Assembly (NCBI GenBank): GCA_937907205.1
Contig: CALESE010000074.1
Span: 1-6,686, forward strand
From: an uncultured Romboutsia sp.
GTDB lineage: Bacteria > Bacillota > Clostridia > Peptostreptococcales > Peptostreptococcaceae
Direction of reading: 5' to 3'
Length of the DNA stretch: 6,686 nucleotides
This document shows, piece by piece, positions 1-5,988 of this stretch (position 1 is its first letter; each line of letters starts with the position of its first letter). The notes under the pieces were generated by a model. That model did no database searches, had not been told where the DNA came from, and saw only the letters and a list, made by a program, of their open reading frames with translations. Both the position numbers and the translations under genes were made by a program.

Positions 1-1073
1 TCAAAAGGTAAGATATTTATTTTACTTGTATTTTTGCTATTTGAATTTTCACTTCCCCAAACAATTTTTGTCCAAGTTTTTTCAGGAATTTTAAAACTCT
101 GTAATGTTCTTTTATTAACTTCATCATTATCATTTCCTGCCCAAGCAGTTCCACTTGCTACATCATTATTTACATCAATTAAAATCGTATGTCTTGTAGG
201 AACATATACCTCTAAAGAAGCTCTATATGACTTTCCATAAGGAATTGAAATTTCATTATTCATTTTAATTGCTAATCCATATCCCCAGGTTGTTGTTCCT
301 TGAGGAGATACTATTGTATATGTATCTGTATTACTATCATAAGATACTGAAGTTGCTCCACTAATACCTAATCCATTCATTTTCATTAAATTTTCATTAC
401 CATAACCACTATTTAAAGGATAATGCGCGATTAAAGTTTTATAAATATCTTTAATTTCCTTTGTAGACAATAAATGATCATATATTCTTAAATCATTTAA
501 ATTACAAGTAATGCTATCATCTCCTATACTAACTAATCCTGTAAAATATAAAGCATTTGGATTAATAGTTTGTTTAGATATAAATTTTCCATCAAACCAG
601 CAAGCCCATGTATGATTTTCAAAATCAACTTGTAATACACTATGATGCCATATATTAGTACCTACCTGAAAATTATTACCCATAGCAATAACACTTGTAA
701 CTGTTGGATAACTTTTATTAAATACAGTTGAATACCAATTAGCACATACTTTTCCTGTAGAAGAGCTGTTAAAGTTTTCTAGTCTAGTTTCACCATCAGT
801 TACTTTTGTACCATCATCATAATGAGTTTGAATCATAATAAAATCTTTCCATGCAGTACAAGTTTCTTCTAATTCTCTAAACCAGAAAGCAAAACTTACT
901 TGTTTGCTATTTGGTAATTCAGTTAAGGTAATAGTACTATAATGATTATCTATTTTTAAACAATTACCTAGTTTTCCTGCTACTAATTCCATATTATCTA
1001 TATTATACTTAATATTAGTTATTCCTTGATTATTACCATTTTTAGTAAAAGGAAACCAAGCCAGTAAACTCAT
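1..1073 (-). CDS. LamG-type tail fibre / receptor-binding protein, C-terminus cut off by the window edge
   Basis: The gene starts with ATG at 1073 and stays open for 357 codons to the left edge, so the C-terminus is missing. An AAGGAG ribosome site at 1083-1088, nine bases upstream, fixes the start. Residues 1-212 read as a LamG/concanavalin-like jelly roll. The signs are an opening LLAWFPF strand, the FAFWFR core strand (61-66), WHHSVLQVD and ACWFDGKFIS (142-166), and the closing NDLRIYDHLLSTKEI (193-207) followed by HYPLN (217-221), which is typical of phage LamG repeats. A second module starts near NENLM (226) and looks like another beta-sandwich, possibly carbohydrate-binding (YRASLEVYVP, 283-292). 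Its position after the fibre gene suggests it binds a cell-surface glycan at the baseplate tip, but that role is inferred. It has no signal peptide or transmembrane segment, as expected for a virion protein. Confidence 0.85.
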   Translation of the reverse strand, partial: MSLLAWFPFTKNGNNQGITNIKYNIDNMELVAGKLGNCLKIDNHYSTITLTELPNSKQVSFAFWFRELEETCTAWKDFIMIQTHYDDGTKVTDGETRLENFNSSSTGKVCANWYSTVFNKSYPTVTSVIAMGNNFQVGTNIWHHSVLQVDFENHTWACWFDGKFISKQTINPNALYFTGLVSIGDDSITCNLNDLRIYDHLLSTKEIKDIYKTLIAHYPLNSGYGNENLMKMNGLGISGATSVSYDSNTDTYTIVSPQGTTTWGYGLAIKMNNEISIPYGKSYRASLEVYVPTRHTILIDVNNDVASGTAWAGNDNDEVNKRTLQSFKIPEKTWTKIVWGSENSNSKNTSKINILPF

Positions 1074-1082
1074 TTATTTAAT

Positions 1083-1088
1083 CTCCTT
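1083..1088 (-). promoter_or_regulatory. Ribosome binding site of the LamG gene, touching the fibre stop codon
   Basis: AAGGAG on the minus strand lies nine bases before the LamG gene's ATG. It begins two bases after the TAG stop of the preceding fibre gene. This spacing suggests translational coupling of the two fibre genes on one mRNA. Confidence 0.8.
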
Positions 1089-1089
1089 T

Positions 1090-1929
1090 CTATGGAAATA
1101 CAAATTCTATACATTCATCTGTAGAATTATATTTTATTAAAGCTTTATCAATTAATTTCACTATACCAGATTTAGTTATTAAATCAGTACCAGCTGTTAT
1201 AGTTGTTTTTCCTTCTATAGTTCCATTAACAACTAAATTACCAGTTATAGTTCCTCCTGCTTTAGGTAATGCATAATTTTGATAATTAGTTGAATTTAAT
1301 AAAATACCTGATGTTGCAGGTAACGTATGATTTAAATTATCATCATGTTTATGACCTATAATATTATCTGTACCTGCTCCTGCTGAAAATAACTTTAAAC
1401 CACCATATTTATTACCATTTGTTCCATCTTTAATATTATTTCCTAATGATAAAATTTCAAATCCTCTAGCTGTTGTTGTTCCTTCAGCAATACTAATTCT
1501 AGCATCTGTATTATCAATTCTTAAATTTGCATTACCTGTAGCTACTGCATCTGTAAATATTAAGTTATAATTAGTTACAGTAGTTGGACTAGTCTGAGTT
1601 ACTTTAGCTGTAGATGCACTATTTGCATTACCATTAAAAGTACCTGTAAATTTATTAGCTATTATTTCTCCGTTATCTTTAATAATCATTAAATCTTTAA
1701 ATGTATTACCAGAATCTGTAGATTGTTGAAAATTAAAAACATTAGTATTAGCATTATTATCATCAGTTACCAGAATTTTTTGTTGAATTGTTGCATCATT
1801 CCATATTAAGGATCCACTAGTATCATCAACAAGAACTTTAGATGGTATTAAATCTTTATTAGAATCTATTTTAACTAATTGACCTGCTTTATAATCAGGT
1901 GAATTAATTTTACTTAAAAACTTTGCCAT
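1090..1929 (-). CDS. Tail fibre protein with collar-like repeat segments
   Basis: This is a 279-residue, Thr/Asn/Gly-rich protein of phage tail-fibre type. The N-terminus (MAKFLSKINS...YKAGQLVKI, 1-21) resembles the start of baseplate-attached fibres. The middle carries ANKFTGTFNGNANSASTA (91-108), a common fibre motif. Near 218-237 there is NYALPKAGGTITGNLVVNGT, the typical collar-like repeat that forms trimeric shafts. The C-terminus (ALIKYNSTDECIEFVFP, 263-279) matches the short ending seen on many Firmicutes phage fibres and may be a trimer tip. The start at 1929 is supported by AAGGAG at 1937-1942, seven bases upstream; a second ATG five bases before it is followed at once by TAA and cannot be the start. 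The gene lies just after the gp6-like gene and just before the LamG gene, so it probably links baseplate and receptor-binding protein. The exact receptor is unknown. Confidence 0.82.
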   Translation of the reverse strand: MAKFLSKINSPDYKAGQLVKIDSNKDLIPSKVLVDDTSGSLIWNDATIQQKILVTDDNNANTNVFNFQQSTDSGNTFKDLMIIKDNGEIIANKFTGTFNGNANSASTAKVTQTSPTTVTNYNLIFTDAVATGNANLRIDNTDARISIAEGTTTARGFEILSLGNNIKDGTNGNKYGGLKLFSAGAGTDNIIGHKHDDNLNHTLPATSGILLNSTNYQNYALPKAGGTITGNLVVNGTIEGKTTITAGTDLITKSGIVKLIDKALIKYNSTDECIEFVFP

Positions 1930-1936
1930 TACATTA

Positions 1937-1942
1937 CTCCTT
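1937..1942 (-). promoter_or_regulatory. Ribosome binding site of the tail fibre gene
   Basis: AAGGAG on the minus strand, seven bases before the ATG at 1929. It lies in the 22-base gap after the gp6-like stop codon. It decides between two closely spaced ATG triplets, because the upstream one is closed immediately by TAA. Confidence 0.8.
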
Positions 1943-1951
1943 TATTTTAGT

Positions 1952-4114
1952 TTATACTAAATCTTGCATATCATCTTTCATTAAAGATGATGCATCGAAG
2001 TAGAATGTTTGAGTACTTAAATTTTTATAAACAGCTATATTAGTTTCATTTTTAACATAATCAACTATTAGATTTGTATTTAAAGCAGAAACAAATTCCA
2101 AATCAACTTCACCTGTATAATAATCTATTCTACCATTTTTAGTTAATATATTATCAATATTATAGATAGCTCCATTATTATTATCTCTTAAAGTCCATTG
2201 ACCATCATCTACCCTTATCATAACAGAGCCTGGTAAAATAGGAGCATTAGGAAGTGTAAAGTTATAATGTAATAATTCATTAGATAAAGTCTCTTCACCT
2301 TTTTTCTTTTTTAGCATAGGTACTATCATTGTATTATCTCCAGTTAATTGAGATTTTGATATTGAATTACCTTCTAAATCTGTATATTCTATAGGATCTA
2401 AATCTACCATTAAAATTCTACTATCTACTTTTAAAATTGTTTCTATTACATCTTTATAATTAATTATTGTATTAAAATTAACTTTATCTACAGCGTATTT
2501 ATATCTCAAATCATTATTTATATTAATTATTATTGTTTGTAATTCATCTCTAGTTAAAGGTTCTTTTGTTAAAAATTTTCCTTTTATTGTCCAATAGTAT
2601 TTATTTATTGAATGTAAATCTATATCTATTGTTAAAGGTAATATTTTATATTCTTGTAAATCAGACATAATCATTGTTTTATATGTATCATCTTCTACTG
2701 ATTCCCAATCTTCAGTTCTTAATATATAAAGTTTTACTACGAATCCAGGTAATAATTCCATATCAGATAATTTTAAAACACCTGCTTGACCTGCATTTTG
2801 ATAATCTCCTGCTAAATAATTTTTTAAACATTGAAGATCTTCAGTAGTAATTAAACCATCTTGATTAATATCAGCTAGTTTTCTTTGATAAGTAGTTAAA
2901 GGATAACTTGTAGAATCTGCTAAATAGTTTTCTAATATGTTTACATCTTCTTCATTTATATATGTATCTTTGTTTAAATCTCCTACGTAAAAATCTACAA
3001 TAGTTCCAGGATCATTTGTTAAATCAGTTGCTCTAACATTAGCTACACCAGGTTCTCTTAATAAAGCTCTTTCAAAATCAGCTAGTGTTATTAATGTATC
3101 TAAAGTATTTTGATATTTAACACTATTTTTTCTAGCTTCATCAGGTGTTTCAGGATTATATCCTATGGTACTATCATAATGTGTAAAATGTATAAAGCTA
3201 CTAACATTATATATAACTGGACTAGCAGGAGATCCTCCCCTACTCCATACGTTTCCTGTAATATTTTTTAATGTATTAGCATAAATTTGACCTGTCTCTC
3301 CAGCACTTTTAACATAAAATATTTTAAATTTAGATACATTAAAATTTTTATAATAATCTATTAATTCTATATAAGCTTGATCATTAACATCTATACCAAA
3401 TTCAAAAAATCTTCCTACATTAGTTGTTAAATATATATTTTCTCTTAATTCCCAAATTTCATTTTGATCATCAATTAATATAATATGGTCTTGATCGATA
3501 TTAGCATCCTTTAAATATATTCTATTATTAATAATATCATCTGTTGTATAATTATAACCATATATAGAATGCCAAGGTTTACCAGCTTCAGGATAAGGAT
3601 TATTAGAAGTTCTAACAGGAGTTACAGGTACTCCTTGAACTAATTCAATAAGTGTTTCTAATCCATTATTAGTAGTATTTGATGGAAGTTCATATTGTTC
3701 AAATGTTGTATATGTAGTTTCATTATCTTCAGTAGTAAATGTACAAAAACGAGGCATTGTAGCACTATTAGAAAATGTATTTACTATATTAGCTTCCAAT
3801 ACAGCAGATTTATACCATCTCATTTTATATCCAATTAATTTATAAATACTAGCAGCATTTTTTCTTTGTGTTACAGAATTAGGGTATACTTCTAGAGATT
3901 GCATATCCTGGTTATAAAATAGCATATCCCCGACCATAGCCATTAATTTAACCAATATCATTCCGGGATCGCTTTCATCGGTCGATTTCCATTTTTGAGT
4001 TATACCTGGTATTGAATTTATCAAATCATTTAAAATATTAATATAATCTTTATCTGTATAATCTATTTTAACTGCATCATAATTTGTTTTTTGTATTTGA
4101 TTTATATCTGACAT
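1952..4114 (-). CDS. Baseplate wedge protein, gp6/baseplate J-like, with an embedded dockerin-like module
   Basis: A 720-residue protein of the T4 gp6 / baseplate J class, which forms the ring joining baseplate wedges around the tail hub. The N-terminus is diagnostic: DESDPGMILVKLMAMVGDML (46-65), followed by YNQDMQSLEVYPNSVTQRKNAASIYKLIGY (67-96), is the conserved alpha-helical start of gp6-like proteins. The J-domain signature ITLADFERALLREPGVANVRAT lies at 342-363. Directly after VDFYV (373-377) the protein carries two EF-hand-like dockerin repeats (378-400 and 414-436). The J-like fold then resumes at KLSDMELLPGFVVKLYI (448-464). The C-terminal 250 residues hold beta-rich segments I cannot name. 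The ribosome site AAGGAAGG (4122-4129) lies seven bases from the ATG. No promoter is visible in the 66 bases upstream, so expression probably depends on read-through from upstream. The assignment as wedge protein is strong. The purpose of the dockerin insert is unknown. Confidence 0.92.
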   Translation of the reverse strand: MSDINQIQKTNYDAVKIDYTDKDYINILNDLINSIPGITQKWKSTDESDPGMILVKLMAMVGDMLFYNQDMQSLEVYPNSVTQRKNAASIYKLIGYKMRWYKSAVLEANIVNTFSNSATMPRFCTFTTEDNETTYTTFEQYELPSNTTNNGLETLIELVQGVPVTPVRTSNNPYPEAGKPWHSIYGYNYTTDDIINNRIYLKDANIDQDHIILIDDQNEIWELRENIYLTTNVGRFFEFGIDVNDQAYIELIDYYKNFNVSKFKIFYVKSAGETGQIYANTLKNITGNVWSRGGSPASPVIYNVSSFIHFTHYDSTIGYNPETPDEARKNSVKYQNTLDTLITLADFERALLREPGVANVRATDLTNDPGTIVDFYVGDLNKDTYINEEDVNILENYLADSTSYPLTTYQRKLADINQDGLITTEDLQCLKNYLAGDYQNAGQAGVLKLSDMELLPGFVVKLYILRTEDWESVEDDTYKTMIMSDLQEYKILPLTIDIDLHSINKYYWTIKGKFLTKEPLTRDELQTIIININNDLRYKYAVDKVNFNTIINYKDVIETILKVDSRILMVDLDPIEYTDLEGNSISKSQLTGDNTMIVPMLKKKKGEETLSNELLHYNFTLPNAPILPGSVMIRVDDGQWTLRDNNNGAIYNIDNILTKNGRIDYYTGEVDLEFVSALNTNLIVDYVKNETNIAVYKNLSTQTFYFDASSLMKDDMQDLV
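2807..2983 (-). other. Dockerin-like domain (two calcium-binding repeats) inside the baseplate protein
   Basis: This segment encodes residues 378-436 of the gp6-like protein. Two 12-residue EF-hand-type loops are visible. The first starts at D379 with N381, D383, N387 and D390 as ligands; the second starts at D415 with N417, D419 and D426. Each is followed by a helix of similar pattern (VNILENYLA and LQCLKNYLA). The spacing of 36 residues between the loops and the D-x-N-x-D...D pattern fit type I dockerins, which bind calcium and dock to cohesin domains. The loop residues at positions 10-11 (EE and TE) differ from the Ser/Thr pair common in classic cellulosomal dockerins, so the partner, if any, cannot be predicted. 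Confidence 0.8.
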
Positions 4115-4121
4115 ATTTTAA

Positions 4122-4129
4122 CCTTCCTT
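4122..4129 (-). promoter_or_regulatory. Ribosome binding site of the gp6-like gene
   Basis: AAGGAAGG on the minus strand, seven bases before the ATG at 4114. The twelve bases ending in the start codon, GGTTAAAATATG, are identical to those in front of the gp25-like gene. Confidence 0.8.
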
Positions 4130-4136
4130 AAAATAA

Positions 4137-4166
4137 AAAATATTATTGATTTCTCAATAATATTTT
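4137..4166 (-). terminator. Hairpin after the homing endonuclease gene, possible weak terminator
   Basis: A perfect 11-bp stem (4139-4149 with 4154-4164), extendable to 13 bp with flanking A:T pairs, closes a four-base loop. On the minus strand it is followed by a T-rich run (part of TTTTTTATTTT). It stands 14 bases after the endonuclease stop codon, so it fits a terminator for that gene. The stem is almost all A:T and sits only 22 bases upstream of the gp6-like start, so it may leak or act as a processing site. Confidence 0.6.
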
Positions 4167-4180
4167 ACAATAAATTTTAT

Positions 4181-5881
4181 TTAATTATTTTCCCAAACAT
4201 AAACTTTAGTTCCTGCATTCCATATTTGAAGAATAGATCCATTTTCATAACCTTTTACAATTTCTTTATGATGTATTGGATCTCTGTTTTTAATTATTTT
4301 TTCTTTAACAAAATAATTTTTAAAAGAAGGTTGTGTTTTAATATATTTCAATCCTAAATAAGGTAAAGAATTACCATTAAAATAGTTATAGTCAATATAA
4401 TATACTATAGATTTTGGATTATAATTAGTAATAAAGTATTTCCAAATTTTAGATGCTCCTCCAATAATATTATATCCTAATTTAGTTGCTCCTCTTATTA
4501 CTTCCCATTCATATTTACCTTTTCCAAAGAAGGCTTTACCAAACATATAAGCCATATAAATTTCATTAGTTTCTTTATCACTTAAACATATGGAAAAAGA
4601 TCCACCTCTAAATCCTTGTATATTATTTTTATTAAAGAAATCTTTCATTTCTTTTGATTCTTTTATAATTATATTGCATTTACGAGCATATATTTTATGC
4701 TCATTAATTCCTAATGCATTTTTAATTATATTTTCTAGTATAGGTCTTTGTCTTTCATCATTCCATTCATACTCATATATATGAATTAATCTTATTCCTT
4801 TTTCTTCACATAATTTAGATTTATTGTAGTGATAATTTTTATTTGTATTAATTTTACTTGAATGATAATATGTACCATTACATTCAATTGCTAATTTATA
4901 ATCTGGAATATAAATATCTAATTCATATGGAGTTATTATTTTTCTATCTTTGGTTATATAGTTTATATTAAGAGTTGAAATGAAATTTTCTACTTCTATT
5001 TCAAATGATGATGTAAAATAATTTATTTTACATTGAGGATATTTTTGTATTAACTTCTTAATTAATTTAGAGCAATGAGAAAAAGATATTCCAAGACTAT
5101 CAGATATTTCTTTAATACATCGATTTTTATAAGGTATATTCATTATATAATTATAAAATAAAGTATCATTATGTATTATATTTAAGGTTTCTTTATTTAA
5201 ATGAGTTTGACTATAGTATTCAAATCCAGTTTTTTGTTTATATGTTTCCTTTTGTTTATTTTTAATAAATTTTTTTTCTTGTAATGGTTTATTTTTCATA
5301 GTGAGTTTTGCTTTATTTGAAATTTCATTGTTTTGAAAAGGAAATTCTACTCCATACTTTTTTAAATTTGTTTGTTTCATTTTTTTTATAAGTATAGGAC
5401 TATTACCTGTATATTCAGCTCCATATTTTTTAATCATGGTTTCTCTACTTTTAGGTAATTGTAATGTGCATTCTACTCCATACTTTTTTAAATTTGTTTG
5501 TTTAGTTTTTTCATATATACTTTTATATTGTTCTTCACTTATTCTCTTTCTAGCTTTACTAACTCCTTTACTTATTTTTTTTCTTGTTTCTACAGAACTT
5601 AATATTTTAGCAGTTTTAGCTTTAATTTCCGGAGTATTGAGAATAGAACTATATCCATATTTTTTTAAATTTGTTTGTTTCATATGAATTTTAGCACACT
5701 TTTGAGAACAAGTTTTAAATCCTTTTTTTAAATAGTTAGCTTTATCTGTAGAATTTTTTAATAAAATAGATTTACCACATATAATGCATTTAACATAATG
5801 TTCTTTTTTACAATATCTTTCTTGATTATGTTTAGTTATGAAAAGTTCTCCACAAAGATCACAAATTTTATTATAAATCAT
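4181..5881 (-). CDS. Free-standing EDxHD/Vsr-like homing endonuclease
   Basis: A 566-residue phage homing endonuclease of the Vsr-related EDxHD type (PD-(D/E)XK superfamily). It would cut one DNA site in related phages and spread its own gene by repair. Domains in order: two Cys-rich zinc-finger motifs (C7/C10/C24/H28 and C32/C35/C58/C62); four clear NLKKYGVE-type repeats (near 67, 127, 150 and 168) and a degenerate fifth (about 210), probably DNA-binding; a helix-turn-helix (CIKEISDSLGISFSHCSKLI, 255-274); the nuclease core (291-373) with E296, D322 in ELDIYIP, E333 in AIECNG, H340 in YYHSS and H351 in KNYHYNK; and a C-terminal domain (about 397-566) with IQG and GGASKIWKYF, often fused to such nucleases and resembling an acetyltransferase fold. 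All likely catalytic residues are present and the frame is intact, so it is probably active. It has its own promoter, and the gene separates gp25-like and gp6-like genes that are usually adjacent. The cut site is unknown. Confidence 0.85.
   Translation of the reverse strand: MIYNKICDLCGELFITKHNQERYCKKEHYVKCIICGKSILLKNSTDKANYLKKGFKTCSQKCAKIHMKQTNLKKYGYSSILNTPEIKAKTAKILSSVETRKKISKGVSKARKRISEEQYKSIYEKTKQTNLKKYGVECTLQLPKSRETMIKKYGAEYTGNSPILIKKMKQTNLKKYGVEFPFQNNEISNKAKLTMKNKPLQEKKFIKNKQKETYKQKTGFEYYSQTHLNKETLNIIHNDTLFYNYIMNIPYKNRCIKEISDSLGISFSHCSKLIKKLIQKYPQCKINYFTSSFEIEVENFISTLNINYITKDRKIITPYELDIYIPDYKLAIECNGTYYHSSKINTNKNYHYNKSKLCEEKGIRLIHIYEYEWNDERQRPILENIIKNALGINEHKIYARKCNIIIKESKEMKDFFNKNNIQGFRGGSFSICLSDKETNEIYMAYMFGKAFFGKGKYEWEVIRGATKLGYNIIGGASKIWKYFITNYNPKSIVYYIDYNYFNGNSLPYLGLKYIKTQPSFKNYFVKEKIIKNRDPIHHKEIVKGYENGSILQIWNAGTKVYVWENN
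5352..5682. repeat. Short DNA repeats encoding the KQTNLKKYG units of the endonuclease
   Basis: Nearly identical AT-rich copies start near 5351, 5477 and 5655 (sharing TTTTTTAAATTTGTTTGTTT on the plus strand); a shorter one lies near 5420. They encode the KQTNLKKYG repeats in the N-terminal half of the homing endonuclease. The near-identity at DNA level, including third codon positions, suggests recent duplication or gene conversion of the repeat unit. These are coding repeats and not a CRISPR array: spacing is irregular and the frame is kept throughout. Confidence 0.7.
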
Positions 5882-5888
5882 ATTTTTT

Positions 5889-5894
5889 TCCTTT
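5889..5894 (-). promoter_or_regulatory. Ribosome binding site of the homing endonuclease
   Basis: AAAGGA on the minus strand, seven bases before the ATG at 5881. It is weaker than the AAGGAG-type sites of the structural genes. It lies almost at the predicted 5' end of the mRNA. Confidence 0.65.
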
Positions 5895-5902
5895 CTTTAT
5901 AT

Positions 5903-5931
5903 ATTATAACATAATTTTTAAATTTTAGCAA
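5903..5931 (-). promoter_or_regulatory. Sigma70-type promoter of the homing endonuclease
   Basis: On the minus strand, TTGCTA (5931-5926) and TATAAT (5908-5903) are separated by exactly 17 bases. A TG one base before the -10 box gives an extended -10. Transcription would begin near 5896, leaving a leader of only about 15 bases with the ribosome site at its start. This would let the endonuclease be expressed independently of the late structural operon. Confidence 0.7.
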
Positions 5932-5946
5932 TAAAAAATATTATAA

Positions 5947-5954
5947 AACCGGTT
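5947..5954. promoter_or_regulatory. Palindrome AACCGGTT between the divergent promoters, possible operator
   Basis: A perfect 8-base palindrome with a CCGG core lies in an otherwise extremely AT-rich stretch. It overlaps the first two bases of the plus-strand -35 box and sits between the two divergent promoters. It could bind a dimeric regulator of both. No regulator gene is in the window, so this is a weak inference from position. Confidence 0.3.
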
Positions 5955-5981
5955 GCATTATTTAAAATTATGTAATATAAT
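5953..5981 (+). promoter_or_regulatory. Consensus sigma70 promoter of the plus-strand RNA
   Basis: TTGCAT (5953-5958) and a perfect TATAAT (5976-5981) are separated by 17 bases. The predicted start is about 5988-5990. No protein gene lies on the plus strand downstream before the terminator at 6228-6271, so it serves a non-coding RNA. The spacer shares TTTAAAATTATGT, apart from one A, with the divergent endonuclease promoter. Confidence 0.75.
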
Positions 5982-5988
5982 ATTTATC

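Noticed and set aside
34..240. Plus-strand 68-codon open frame
   Set aside because: It is antisense to the LamG gene, has no ribosome site, and its composition is the mirror of that coding sequence.
4590..4784. Plus-strand 64-codon open frame
   Set aside because: It lies wholly inside the homing endonuclease, whose domains are clear on the minus strand.
5436..5687. Plus-strand 83-codon hydrophobic open frame
   Set aside because: It is a shadow of the Lys-rich repeat region of the endonuclease; its Phe/Leu-rich look comes from complementing AAA/AAG codons.
5340..5690. CRISPR array
   Set aside because: The repeats are coding, unevenly spaced and in frame with the endonuclease.
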